Assembly: GCF_009017415.1 (NCBI RefSeq)
Contig: NC_092407.1
Coordinates: 1,178,001-1,242,000, forward strand
Direction of reading: 5' to 3'
Source: Aspergillus flavus
Lineage: Eukaryota; Ascomycota; Eurotiomycetes; Eurotiales; Aspergillaceae
Length of the DNA: 64,000 bases
In this document: positions 36,926 through 48,681 of the stretch, piece by piece
How positions within the stretch are numbered: position 1 is the stretch's first letter
Layout of the letters: each line of letters begins with the position of its first letter
Notes under the pieces: model-generated
Databases searched by the model: none
Told to the model about the DNA's origin: nothing
Seen by the model: only the letters and a program-made list of their open reading frames with translations
Program-made: the position numbers and the translations under genes

Positions 36926-39698
36926 ATGGAATCTGTCCACGGCAACAAATCCGTTTCCGCGCCAGAGACGTCATTTCGTCCCCGACGGCGACGTGCCCTC
37001 GAGGCCTGCTCATTTTGCCGTAGAAGAAAGGTGCGAGACTGCTAGAGACCCCGATCCTGCAGCAGCCGTATCCCCGCTGACAGCAGCCGAGGTTATAACA
37101 GATCAAATGCAACAATGAAAGGCCTGTCTGCATCAACTGCAAGACGTATGCACAGGACTGTATCTATGAGCCAATTGGTGGTAGAGGACGGGAGACTGGC
37201 GGTGGCCACCATGATCGATCCAGGCACCGCAGATCTATACAGAGGGGCGCCCTGAATGTTGACAAAGACGAAGACTCTCAATCAAGTCTGTTGCCGCAAA
37301 ACGACGGTAGGATCGATCACCTGCCAGAGGTTGACGAAGTAACCACATCTAGCAACCGTTCCAACGGCGACACGGAACGAAGGGGCGCGCCTGGATGCTC
37401 TGAAGCTAGAGTGGCTCACATTTTGGTTTCAGCTAACGGCGAGTCGAGCTATCATGGGCGGACGAGTGCTTTATTTGAAGATCATGCCCAAGATCGATCA
37501 ATCGGGGCGGATCAACGCCCTGGCATGCCGGATGACTGGGTAGAGCGGGGCCTTGTCGCTGAAGCAGCAAAACAACGTAGGTGATCCTCGTGCATGTCCA
37601 TTATCATTCCACCACTTGGCTGTATTACTTGTACATTCTATTTTCATGTCCCTTTCATGTCCGTTATACCTGGAGTTTGGGGCTAACAAACGAGGAAACA
37701 GGTCAGATGGAACAGCTTAACTTCCGCCAGGGTAAACTTGACTTTGATGGTGTTGATCCAGACCTGGGGATGCATCTCCTGTCGCTGCACTGGAATCGCC
37801 AACATCATTCATTTCTAATAACCTACCGACCGGCTTTCATGCGGGATATGGCTTGCAATGGTCCTTACTTTTCCAAGCTACTTCTCAATGCTATTTATTT
37901 TGGAGCGGCCAAATTCAGTCCTAGGTTGGAGGTTCGCAAGGACCCCAACGACGTCCGTACAGCTGGCTGGAGATATCGCGAGCGAGTCCGCGAACTCCTG
38001 GGTGGTGCACTAGACCGTAGTGATATCACAACAATCCAGGCACTACTTGTAATGACGAACTCACTCTTTGCTCTCGGGGATGAAAGGAGCGCTGCATGGC
38101 TGTACTCGGGTCTGGCGTTCCGCATGTTGATTGACCTGGGGATGCATGTCGACTTAACGAGTACGCGCCGATTCTCGGATGAGGATTTAGAAATCCGAAG
38201 ACGTGTCTTTTGGGGTGCATTTGGTGAGTATCTTCCGCATCCCAATGGTGAATTTAAGTATAACAAGTGGCTGACCGAAAATAACAAAAATTGTAGTTGT
38301 GGACAAGATCCAGAGTCTGTATCAAGGGCGCCCCGTTAGCCTGAAAGAGACAGATGCCCTGGTCCCGATTAAATTTCTAGACACCTACGAGGAGCTAGAG
38401 CACTGGCAGCCGTTTGCCTACTCAACCTCAGCGCCTGATTACCCGGGAATGCCCGCCTACAGCATATCTACGTTCACGTGTCTGTGCAAGCTCTCACTCA
38501 CTATGAGCGACATCCTCAGCTGTATATACACTGAGCGCAGTTCTAATCAAAGCCCCGCTGAGCTAGCAAGTATGCTAGACGAATTGCAACTCAGATTGGA
38601 CCAGTGGCAGGCAGGTTTGCCAGAACATCTGCGGTTCGATCCAGGGAAGGCTCACAGCGTAGCGTTCCCACCGCCTCATGTGTCAAGCCTTCAGTAAGTC
38701 TGCCGAGCGTCCTAGAGTCTCACTGAGCCGAACTGACTTTTGATAGCGCTATGCATAATTCACTTGTCATTTTGCTCCACCGTCCTTTTGTAGCAGACGG
38801 CCATCTGTACAGTACATCTCCATCGATATCTGTGGATTCGTTTAAGAAGTGCGCCTCAGCGGCATCAAACATCAGTAATCTTCTGCGTGCTTATCACCGC
38901 GCATTCTCTATCAGACGAGCACCCTACCTCATATCATACGCAACATATGTCGCTGCCACAGTTCTGACCCGAATCGCGGCTAGACGCAAGAATGACTCGA
39001 CAGCACATGCCAACCTAGCGACCTGCCTCGCCGTGTTCAAGGAGAATCAAGAGACAAATTCTGCAGTGAAAAAAGCCGCTAATATTGTACAAGGCCTGAT
39101 GAAAAAGCTGGGAGTTATCATCGACAATGTCTCAATTGATGCTTTAGAAATAGACCCACCGATCAGATGCTCTGAACGGAACCCACAACACAGTCATAGT
39201 GCTATCGAGGGCGATGCCAGCGTCCAAGCGAACGCCAGTAATCAACCCCAGAATAGTTTGGGTATCGGGAGTGTGACGGGACTTTCAAACACCAAAGCTC
39301 TCTCCCAGCCGATAAGCTCTCCTGGATCGGACTGGGTAGATATAGATGGAATTATTCAGAGCTTTCTGCAGGAGAATAGCAGCCGCGGAGCAAGACTAGT
39401 AGAGTACGAGACCAACGGAACCCCTACTCAGCTACCCAGAGCGCCGTGGGTGCCACTCCATCAAGGAGATCTTCCCCCGACAATGATGATGGACAATGCT
39501 CGCACTGTCGGGAATCAGGCTTCTCTCCGTCCAGATATCGATGTCCCGAATGGTGCGCATCGATCGGAGACAGCTGGCGGGACGTATCCGTGGCAACATG
39601 GCTGGATAACGACAAACTGCGAGCCTGCATCCTTAGAGGATCCACTTTTTGGGTTGAATGGTTCGTCGATAGATAGCTTCCCTTTTGCAGATTGGTGA
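36926..39698 (+). CDS. Zn2Cys6 transcription factor with fungal-specific regulatory domain
   Basis: This is a nuclear regulator, probably of the adjacent carrier, transporter and isomerase. Five exons in phase (36926-37030, 37102-37576, 37702-38223, 38297-38693, 38747-39698) give 816 aa. The zinc cluster is near the N-terminus, split by intron 1: ACSFCRRRK then IKCNNERPVCINCK and DC. A polar linker of about 150 residues follows. The fungal_trans middle-homology region is clear: HLLSLHWNRQHHSFLI, GWRYRERVRELL, IQALLVMTNSLFALG, AFRMLIDLGMHVDL and RRRVFWGAF. The C-terminus is acidic/Ser-rich. Position between carrier and isomerase, with a 291-bp divergent promoter, argues for local control. Confidence 0.92.
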
Positions 39699-40134
39699 GT
39701 ACGGGCCTGTGCTGTCCCGTGGAAGAATCGGTATGATGTGCTTGCTATACTTCGGGATAAAGGCAAATCCGGTTGAGCCGCTTCCTCCCGCGGGAACATC
39801 GATCCCGTTTGATGTGGAGCCCTCACAGAGGCGTGAACCCGCCCGTCTCCTCATTTCGAATAGTCTTTCACAATCTTGTGGGAAAATTCCTTTCAGCTCG
39901 AATTATACTATGACCATAGGTCGGGATGGCACTGCAATTGAAAATGGCACCATATATAGTCCCACTATACGACACGGCTATGACCCGAAGGCCAAGTGAG
40001 TGCCGCGAGTTTTTAGAAAGTCACGCCGGTCCCAAGCCCAGAAATACGCCTGGAAGCTCTCAGCTCATATTTTAACCGTGCTAGCTTCAAAGAGTGCTAG
40101 GACACCTATAGCTGTCCACCCTAATCTTTCCGTT

Positions 40135-41481
40135 ATGGCTACTGAGTTAGTCACCGAGACGCGGCGACTTAGGCGCCACGCTCTGCCATGTGTCCTTATG
40201 CGCGCGGGGACTTCTAAAGGAATCTTCCTGCACCAAAAGGATCTTCCGACGAAAGAGGCCGATTGGGCCCCTCACCTGATCTCTGCTCTCGGGTCTCGAG
40301 GGAATGACCCTCGACAGATTGACGGTGTTGGCGGAGGGACATCAACGACATCCAAAGTTGCCGTCGTTCGGCGCTCGCAAAGACCGGATGCCGATGTCGA
40401 TTGGACCTTTGTCCAAGTCGCTGTCGGCAAAGAGTCAGTAGACTTTACTGGCACTTGTGGCAACATGACTGCGGGTGTGGCACCGTTTGCTATCCAGGAA
40501 GGTCTTGTGAAGCCTCGGCGTGACCAAACAAAGGTATGTTTTGTCTTTTATGCAGGGTCTTAGACAGGGGAGAGTAAACCAGTTCAGGTAACTTACCATC
40601 GATAGATGGATGTCAGAATTTACAACACCAATACAGATCGAATAGTCATTGAAACCGTCGCACTGGATGACTCGGGAGACTATGAGGAGGATGGCAACTT
40701 TATTATCTCTGGTGTCAAATCACCTGGGAGCGAAGTTAAGTGCAGATTTGTCAAACCCATGGGCAGTATGACTGGGAAGCTCTTCCCTTCCGACAACCAG
40801 CAACAACAGACACTCCACGTGCAGCCTGGGTCGCTGATGCCAAACCTGGAGCCTTTTGACGTTCGTGTAACACTTATCGACTCGGCGAACCCTTTTGTCC
40901 TCATCGATACAACATCCATATCAACAACCCTCCTTGGCACCAATCCGTCCGACTCTGATCGAAATGATCTTGTAGAGACCATCCGCCGCGCTGGTGCAGT
41001 GGCGATGGGACTAGCAACAGACGTGGAAGCTGCCAGCAGGACCCGCGGTACGCCCAAAGTTGCACTCATGTATCCCCCGACCTTTACACAAGCCAACGGC
41101 AGCAAGAAGAGTAGGCCCGATATTCGTGTACAGGCGTACTCTATGGGATTACCGCATCCGAGCCTACAGCTCACCGGGGCTGTGACAATAGCCGTTGCAC
41201 TAAGCTACCCTGGCACAATCGCGGCGGGTCTCTCCGCCATGGGTGCTATCATGCATGGCGCGTTACCGCCGACTCCCGAACAGTCGCCGCCGCCTGACGA
41301 CAGGGAAAAGGAGAATTTTGGATGGGAGCGAGATGTACTGATTGAACATAGCCAAGGGACAATCAAGGTGGGTGTGGTAATGGACGATGTTGGAGAAGTG
41401 GCTAGTTGCGCAGTGTCACGTACCGCCAGGCGACTGTTTGAGGGCAAGGTCAGGTACTATATACAGGAGGATGCGATGTAG
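40135..41481 (+). CDS. PrpF-like isomerase (aconitate Delta-isomerase / oxalomesaconate tautomerase family)
   Basis: PrpF-family enzymes move a double bond or isomerise alkene tri- and dicarboxylates: 2-methylaconitate isomerase, GalD tautomerase, Ustilago Adi1 aconitate Delta-isomerase. Exons 40135-40533 and 40606-41481 join in phase to 424 aa. Family marks: CVLMRAGTSKGIFLH at the N-terminus, IDGVGGGTSTTSKVAVV, FTGTCGNMTAGVAPFA, and in the second half QAYSMGLPHPSLQLTGAV and a VSRTARRLFEGKV tail. The first ATG in frame was chosen. It follows the regulator by 436 bp on the same strand. With a mitochondrial tricarboxylate-type carrier nearby, cis-/trans-aconitate is a plausible substrate, but other tricarboxylates cannot be excluded. 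Confidence 0.88.
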
Positions 41482-42891
41482 CTTAATTATATCATTTCTT
41501 AGCGTTATGCAAGCCTCTCAAATAAAGGTCGTCTAGCATTTCGGATTAGCTTCCTCTTTCTCAGTCATGTCCGTTTTTAAATAGCTGGGATGTAATGGAA
41601 CACTAGCTACAGTCAGGTCCCACTGTGTATAAATTCAATAGTGATGCGCGTTGCCTGGAGAGCCTTATGGATGAACTCCAAGCCTGATCGTTGACTGTAA
41701 TCCGTCACCCTGTCGGAAAATCGAGATGGGCGTCTTAAGTTGTCAATAATATTAGCACTATATTGACGTCATTTCGGCAGCATGTCGTTATATATATATA
41801 CTTCCTATATATTCGATGAATTTCTTTTTATACGATTGTTTATGAGCATTTGACTGATAAAGGATAAATACAAGATTAATAATCTAGAACCGATAATGAA
41901 AGGAACTTGTAATCCTAAATATTGTTTCTTGAATCTTTACTCCATAGATGAGTCTCATTGCATTGTATTGAAGAACTGGGTTATGTTGAGCTATCCAAGA
42001 CTAGCCTATCAAACGCTCAAACCTAGTGTGGGACTTTAGGTCCGCTTACCGGCCGGCCCAATCAGGGAAATTCCTAGAAAACATTATCTATCTATATGAA
42101 AATAGAAATATATGTAAAGCCAGTCACAATAGACCTTGGTATATTTTTCCGACCTACAACGGCCTGACGCCCTAAGGGTCAAGTTGAAAACCTGGACTTC
42201 CCGAAAAGCGCGTTTGCCCGACATTCCACTAAACTGAATAGGGCTGGCGCAGCTACTAGTCCTATTCAGGAAGGCGGCGTGGAAGCTTGCTATAGTAAGA
42301 AGATTGCGCTAGTCCTGATTGATTTACGGAGTACTTTGTTGAACGGATATACCCTCATGTCCAAATACAACATTTAGCGGAGGGACTAAACAATACGCCG
42401 GGGTTATTTGTAATATAGCCAAATGCAGATGAGGCGCGCCGCGTAGGGGATGAGACATGATAAAATGATCTAGAAACTCAATTCGATACCGGATAGTTGA
42501 TTTCTTCTTTCAGTATTGGAGTTACTCTGCTATCCCCTAACGGCGCGCTGCTGTCGATGACATTTTCTTCTAACGACAAGAAACATACATGGTCAACGAA
42601 CCAATCAGGATTCACCCAATGTCTCCACAAGATGCAATTTTAGAGAGATATGAGATAATGGCGTGTAGGCTGTGGCTCACCACTGGCGTTTGGCAGGGAT
42701 TCGTGCATCATTCAAAACTGAGGGGTAAACCGTGAGCTTGGCGCGTCTTCGTGGGAAGCCCGAATAGATCATATAATGCTTACTTACATTGGCTGATTTC
42801 TAGCAAGGATATACATGGTTGCTGTGGTTCTCCCAGTCTAATTGACTTATCCCTACTGCGCTCAAGCAGTATACATGAGCCTTGGTTGACA
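41482..42891. other. Intergenic, 1.4 kb
   Basis: This is non-coding AT-rich DNA with a short TA-repeat near 41790-41810 (tatatatatata). There are no frames with coding character. It separates the isomerase from the pseudogene pair. Confidence 0.5.
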
Positions 42892-43425
42892 ATGAATGTG
42901 ATGAAGTCCCTAAGTCTTCCAGATGGCCAATGTCCTATTCAAACCGTCAAATGCACACATATGGGATGCCAACCCGCCTTATGATTTCGGGCTATTCAGA
43001 ACTGTCCGGGACATTTCTCGAACAAAAGGCAGAGGCTGAAAAGTCCCATGATCATATCTGTAGAATGGTTCTACTTGAACCTAGAGGCCATGCAGATATG
43101 TTTGGGGCCATCCTCCGGTCAAAGACAGAGTTAACCAAGACTGGGGAAGCCCATATGGGTATCCCGTACATACATGGCCATGGATACAGCTATATGTGTG
43201 GCCATGCAACAATTGCTCTCTGCCGATTCCTCATTGACAAGGATGCCCCTGACGTATTTCCGAGAAGAACTCTAGGCGATGATCATATCTCTAGGTCCCC
43301 AGGAATAACTACCCTAACTCAAACTGAGAAACAAGGTAACTGTTTACAAACGAGCCCCGGTCACTTTGTGATGCACTAACCGCTTCCCAATATCTCGCAG
43401 AATATGCTTCTGGTATTTACTACTC
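42892..43425 (+). pseudogene. Proline-racemase / hydroxyproline-dehydratase family relic
   Basis: The start (MNVMKSL, DGQ, IQTVKCTHMG) and the following MPTRLMISGYSELSGT, LLEPRGHADMFGA and MCGHATIAL are diagnostic of this family, in which the Cys of the MCGH motif is catalytic. The two parts are in different frames: a one-base loss sits at about 42965. The frame then runs to a plausible intron donor at about 43334 and a possible acceptor at 43400, but the next sequence does not continue the family. Only about 160 of an expected 330-350 residues are present. It is therefore a 5' fragment, frameshifted and truncated. It abuts an oppositely oriented acyl-CoA-synthetase fragment near 43425. Confidence 0.85.
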
Positions 43426-43586
43426 CCGTAGCAGAAAGAAGCAAGAAATCTTATTACGAGTCCGAAGCAGTGGAATAGTGGCGGTGGACAACACATAATG
43501 TCGCCTGGTGTTAGTTTCATTGCGTCGCCGACGAAACGGGCGTTGTTGATCAGGTTCCTGTCAGCTTCGAGCTGGTAACACCACAA
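43425..43586 (-). pseudogene. Acyl-CoA synthetase (AMP-binding) fragment
   Basis: About 50 residues match the segment after the P-loop of AMP-dependent synthetases: NNARFVGDAMKLTPGD then CCPPPLFHCFGLV and a CYGS end. Neither the ATP-binding STSGTTG-like signature nor the rest of the enzyme is next to it. The similarity stops near 43425, where the inverted proline-racemase fragment begins. It is a small relic from rearrangement rather than a working gene. Confidence 0.75.
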
Positions 43587-43753
43587 TGATTCTATGGGCC
43601 GTAAAGAAAATAGTTACTTGTCATTGCAATATATACAAGAAATCAACCTGCAGATATGTGCCTTGTGAGTTTGCAATATGTCTAGCACGATACAACCTTC
43701 CGCGAAGTCAGCCTGGCTTGTCTTTGCTGGTGCACTGCTCCGTTGGCCACTGA

Positions 43754-45422
43754 TTAAAAAGCTGTACTCGCTTTCTCTGCTTCTTCTTTGATCAGAAATT
43801 CATGCTTGGCACTACGAACAGTCACCCTAACAGGAAATGGTTCGTTATGGATGTGAAAATGGTTAAGCTTCCGTGTATCGATCGGACCATCCTATGTTGA
43901 TTTAGCCACACAGACCATGTGAAAGGAGAAGGAAAACACTTACCGCGCATAAATCAAAACAGAAAATAATTCGTGCTATAGCCACATATAGTGCCTGCTG
44001 GGCAACTCGGTAACCGACACAGATACGTCTTCCGCCACCAAACGCCCAGAGATTATGTACGATATTGCCCTCGTTCCCGTCCAGCCAACGCGATGGATCG
44101 AATTGATCTGGGTTGTCGCATACCTGACCAAGTGCAATCCCGTTGACTACAAAGCATGTTCCTTTCGGGAAACGGTACCCTTCATACTCCAGATCCTCTG
44201 TCAGCTGATGCTGCGGCGTGACGGGTGTTGTAGGTCGCCAGCGCAGGACCTCTTTAACCATAGCAGCCAGGTAGGGTAGACGGTCGAAGTCCGCCATGCC
44301 GGGGAGCCGTAGTGTACCATCTTCGTTGATGCAGACAGCATCTAACTGCTGGCGAGCGCGAGCCATCGTTTCCGGATGGCTGATCATTGCCATGATGAAT
44401 GTGTTGAGCGTCATGCGGGTATTGTCGCTGCCGGCTGCAATGACCGACGTGGCGAGATACATGGCTTCTTCCTCAGTGCCCTTGTAGCGCATGTCTGGAT
44501 GGAGCAGTGTGTCTCGCACGAAGCCAGGATTGGCTGTCCCTTGGCGGACAGCATCACGGATGGGATCCCACCACGATTTGAACACCGAATGATGGAAGTC
44601 ACCCATCTTTGCCCAGTACGGTCGCCACCACTGTAGATAGATAGGAATCCAGCGATCCAGCCGCGGAAAGAAATCAACCATGCTGTTGAGTGAGCTCAAC
44701 GTGATCTCCATCGTTACTTTCTGATAGTCGTTTAACTCATCCTGCGTCTTGGAGAGATTCTCCCCCATGACAAGACGGTATAGCACAGCAATGGAGTAGC
44801 GATAGTGGTGCGCGTACCAGTGCTTGGGCTCCCGCAGATAGGCAGAGAGCATCTGGAGCGACTCAATCTCTTGCCAGTTGCCGTATATACGCAGAACGGA
44901 TCCGCTGAGCAGATGGTGCATCACGCGTCTCCCCTCAGTCCATGCAGCAGTGGGACGAATGACAGTGCGTAAACCGTGACTGACGAGATCACCAGCAATG
45001 GGCATGTCTGGTCGTTCGCTGGTGATCTTACCATGTTTGTTAATGATATCCGTAGCTACCTACGGGCCATTCAGCACCACCCAGGTCTGGAAGCCCATGT
45101 GCAGTGTGGTCATTGGACCGTATTGGCGTAGTGAGGCTAGCTGCAGATCCGATGGTCAGTTTGTCATACCGGCGGAGGGCAAGAAGCCTGGACTTACGAA
45201 CGGGCCCCATAACCCTGCATCTCGGGCTCTCGTAAATTGGAACATGTTTCCGAAGATCGGGAGCCCTGGGGGACCGGGAGGTAGCTTGCTTCGTATGCTC
45301 GCAAACCGCCTTAGTATACTCCCGGGTCGAAAATATTCATACGAGAGCCAGAGTAGCCCGAAGGCTGTGAAGACCACGAATGTCTCTATGCTAAGCTGGG
45401 TCATGGTAATGTATGGGACCAC
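43754..45422 (-). pseudogene. Cytochrome P450, broken by an in-frame stop
   Basis: Three exons in phase cover a whole P450: 45422 (or 45404)-45198, 45140-43944 and 43891-43754. N-terminal anchor (ETFVVFTAFGLLWLSYEYF), PPGPPGLPIFGNMF hinge, I-helix AAGSDNTRMTLN, K-helix EVLRWRP, FDPSRW and heme loop FGGGRRICVGYRVA are all intact, and the C-terminus ends IKEEAEKASTAF. However, codon TAG at 45062-45060 falls between VVLNGP and VATDIINKHGK, where the family continues without a break. No GT-AG intron would remove it without losing conserved residues. It may be a recent null allele, a sequencing error or a read-through site. It faces the alpha/beta hydrolase head to head. Confidence 0.85.
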
Positions 45423-45766
45423 TTGGACATGTCATTCTAGCGGGAGATGGCGAGCTGTATGCTTCTTGTACTATTCTCTAGGGGAGATCAGGACATGATG
45501 TTGTACACTGGGTGGGGGGCCAACCGCAAGCCCGTCAGCCCTAACGCAGACTAATCGCAAGGCTGGCATTTTAGCGCTGAGACCAACAATGGAATTACCA
45601 TAAGACGAGGCAAAATAAATAACAGAAATCTACCCCTCATTTCAGCCGCGTCTCCAACGCTTATAAAAGCCCTGACGAGCTTGGCCTTTTCATAATTTCT
45701 CCGACCGTCTTGTATTTGCTTCTTGTGTTGCTTTAATCATCCTCTCGCGCCTCAACCCTTGGCAAC
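45423..45766. promoter_or_regulatory. Divergent promoter, P450 / alpha-beta hydrolase
   Basis: This shared upstream region of about 345 bp lies between two divergent genes. A tataaaa box at 45662-45668 is about 100 bp before the hydrolase ATG at 45767, followed by a pyrimidine-rich leader. Co-regulation of the two genes is likely. Confidence 0.5.
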
Positions 45767-46717
45767 ATGGCGGACTTTGAAACTCTCGCCCTCACCACCA
45801 AGCCCTCAGCGCAGCTGAGCTACAACTACCAACCTGCCCAGGGCATATCTAAGCCCGTTCTGGTTGTGTTCCTGAATGGCCTCGGTCTGCCACAGGCCTT
45901 CTGGCAACCTGTCATTGCCCAATTGAAAGCCCTCCGCCAGGACAGCCCTATCCCTGCATTCCTTACGTATGACCGCTATGGCCAAGGCCAGACAACCGAT
46001 CGCGATCCCTCAGATGCCGGCGCAGAGGACCCGACGCACGGTCATGACTGTCTGACCGCCGTCCGCGACCTGCGCCAGCTCATCACCCAGATTAGCGCCG
46101 ACAAACTCGGCGCTACAGATGTGGACTCTGTCGCTCTGGTGCTGGTGGGCAACTCCATCGGATGCGCTCTCGCACGTATCTACGCCCAAGAATACCCCGG
46201 CACTGTTGCTGGCTTACTGCTACTAGACAGCATCCTCGCCAACTCAGACTTCGTATCGGTCTTCCCCGACCCAGATGCCCCCGATTTCGATCCCGCTAGT
46301 CTGGGGCCTCTTCCGGTGGAGGCTATCTGCGCCGTGCGCGAGGGTGCGCGTCGCATTTTCCACCCCGATGTTGGCAACAAAGAAGGTCTGAGCCGACGGA
46401 ACCTTCGGGAGTTACTGCCCGCCAGTGACGGTCCCCTTCTGAAGGGCCCTGATGGCCATGGGCCGTACGTCACGGTGGTGGGACACGACTTTAACACCTT
46501 TGCGGAAGAATCTACTAAGATGGGTCCGCCAAAGCCCGTCACAAACCGCTTTGTCAACCCATACTGGCACAAGTATAATGAGGGTCTGGCCAAGATCACC
46601 GAGGCTGAGTATAGTAAGGGGCCGTTGCAGGCGCCCAATGCGGGTCACTTTATCCAGAAGGATAACCCGGAGTTTGTAGTGCAAGAGCTGAATGAGCTTT
46701 TGGGGAAGATTCTGTAA
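45767..46717 (+). CDS. Alpha/beta-hydrolase fold protein
   Basis: The single exon of 316 aa has no signal peptide, so it is probably cytosolic. The fold is shown by VVFLNGLGLPQAFW (oxyanion-hole region), the nucleophile elbow VLVGNSIGCA with Ser, the acid-bearing strand and the C-terminal NAGHFIQKDNPEFV with the catalytic His. The nucleophile context is G-N-S-I-G, in line with G-x-S-x-G. Length and architecture fit esterases, lactonases and epoxide-hydrolase-like enzymes alike. It is divergent from the broken P450 and about 0.9 kb from the rhodopsin-like pseudogene. High GC and regular codon use mark a well-expressed gene. Substrate unknown. Confidence 0.9.
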   Translation: MADFETLALTTKPSAQLSYNYQPAQGISKPVLVVFLNGLGLPQAFWQPVIAQLKALRQDSPIPAFLTYDRYGQGQTTDRDPSDAGAEDPTHGHDCLTAVRDLRQLITQISADKLGATDVDSVALVLVGNSIGCALARIYAQEYPGTVAGLLLLDSILANSDFVSVFPDPDAPDFDPASLGPLPVEAICAVREGARRIFHPDVGNKEGLSRRNLRELLPASDGPLLKGPDGHGPYVTVVGHDFNTFAEESTKMGPPKPVTNRFVNPYWHKYNEGLAKITEAEYSKGPLQAPNAGHFIQKDNPEFVVQELNELLGKIL

Positions 46718-47653
46718 TAATCTTACTACTTTATTTGGGATGAATACGAGCCATGGCAATTCTTCACGTTACGTCACTTTGTCTGAGTCCTGTCTATAAA
46801 TTGAACAAATTGAACTATTTAGATAATGTCCTATATATCTCGCTGGAGAATAACCGCGCAGATCCCGTAGATAAATGCGTTTCAACCAATCCAGTGTGGG
46901 ATGATCTCTCACTCCGTTTGCCAAGCGCCGAGGAAATATTATCCGGTACAAGATATGATTCTTGGCCTCTTCTTGGCCAACGATCCCCAGTCTTACGTGA
47001 GCTGCTAAGCTAGTGGGGTAATGCTTAGCTTGATGTCTCGACTCAGCCTAGTCTTCTACTATATTATACTTTCTTCATCATGTAATTGTCATTGTATTCC
47101 CCGCTGACCATGCTTCCATGAGGATCTGACTGGCCCTCCAGACTAGCAGTCGAGCCCACTTCTATCATTTCCCCAACTCTGTCCCGCTAATGCGAGTCGG
47201 AATAAGCGAGATATAAAGTCACTAGGGGAGTGGTGATGTAACCCATCATCTGTCAGCATATCACCGGGGACAGAAGGTTCGTGCCACGGATCGACACCTA
47301 GTTTTCTGTTCCTGTCCTTGGGCAGTCGGAGACATATTCTGTGTCCAGAGTAGCGTGCAGACCGTCAACCTTGCACTTGCAACGTATGACACTCGTTCGT
47401 ATTCCTGCACGACCATCCAGTCCTGCGTCCTTTTCTCGACATATCGGAGATGTCGCGTGCACATTCCTGCAATGGGGCCAGCGGCGAGGCTCTCAGTCGT
47501 GCAATATCCCCGCTGTGCGCTGGCTTTAGCCCACCTGATGTTTTCTTCTTCAATGCGCGAATACCCACCCTTTCGGAGCCGACTTGACCTCTCATCCTAA
47601 GTCCCTCTCCTGCTGTGGTTTCCAAATTTTTCGACTCGTTAGCTCCTTCAAGT
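46718..47653. other. Intergenic, about 0.9 kb
   Basis: Nothing is recognised here. Frames near 47260-47600 are GC-richer than the desert regions but have no family features and are probably the 5' region of the next gene. Confidence 0.45.
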
Positions 47654-48681
47654 ATGGAGCAAATGGCAGGCCCCCGGCCGCCTGATGTGAGCATCGGCTA
47701 CCGACTCTTGGTTGGCACGACTGTCACCTTCGTGTGTGCATTCATTGTGGTGTCTTTGCGGGGTGTGGCTCGCAGTTTGTATGCTCGCATGAGCTGGGAT
47801 GACTATCTTACGATATTTGCCCTGGTATCTCATTCACTGCACTATCCAGTAGTGAGGGGCGACATCTAATCCCTTCTATCCACAGGTTCAAGCCCTAATA
47901 GCGACTATCTTTGATTGCATCGCCGTCGACAAAGGCCTAGGATGCCACCTAATCTACATCCCCAAAAATGACGCCGTCACCGCCATGTACTATGATCTGC
48001 TTTCCCAGGTCTTTTGCATCAATGCCCTGAGCTTTGCTAAAATATCCATATGTCTATCCTACCTGCGTATCCTAAAGGGGTCGCGCCATACCGTGCTGCG
48101 AGTAATATGCTACCTGACTGCATTTCTGGTGTTCGTGGTCAATACTGTGGTGACCATCTCGTTGTACGCACAATGCGATCCACCACGGAAATCCTGGAAT
48201 CCGTTCATACCTGGAAAGTGCTGGCCTGATGGGCCTCGGTGTCATGTAAGTCACCCTTCTCCTTCTCAACTCTACACCAGACCTCAATTAACGATAACCC
48301 AGAACGGGCGTCTTCGCTACAATTCGCACCATTGAATCCGGTCTGGGTCTCAAAAACGGCATCAGCGATGCTTCCTACACAACCGTTATGGGTCTCATGT
48401 GGGCGGGTATGGAGCGTAACATCGCCATGATGATCGGCAGCGTGCCCGCTCTACGACCACTAACGACGCCATTCATGAAGCTGACCTCGGAAACGATGTC
48501 ATACTTGGGAAAACGGTCTTCGTCTAAGACCCAATCGAGTTCTGGGGTTAATGGGTCTGGCTCGTTTCCGAATAGGTCAGGTAATAAGTCGACTAAGCAT
48601 TTGCCTACGACGAGCATGGTTATGGTAGCCATGAGTGAAAAACAGACACGATGGTATAGATTATGGATGATGGTGTGCTAG
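47654..48681 (+). pseudogene. SAT4/rhodopsin-like membrane protein with internal deletion
   Basis: This is a fungal multi-pass integral membrane protein of the large rhodopsin-like (SAT4) group, function mostly unknown. Exons 47654-47824 and 47886-48245, and a third from 48303, are visible. The N-terminal half is normal: WDDYLTIFAL, CHLIYIPKND, ISICLSYLRI, QCDPPRKSWNPFIPGKCW. At 48225-48230 the sequence jumps straight from GKCW to the distal LMGLGV, ITGVFATIRTIESG region, in a different frame. About 60-90 residues and at least one membrane helix are therefore missing, with a +1 frame change. The tail after 48303 still reads TVMGLMWAGMERNIAMMIGSVPAL. It is probably non-functional. Confidence 0.8.

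Noticed and set aside
41790..41815. TA-repeat tract as replication origin
   Set aside because: Short microsatellite only; no supporting structure.
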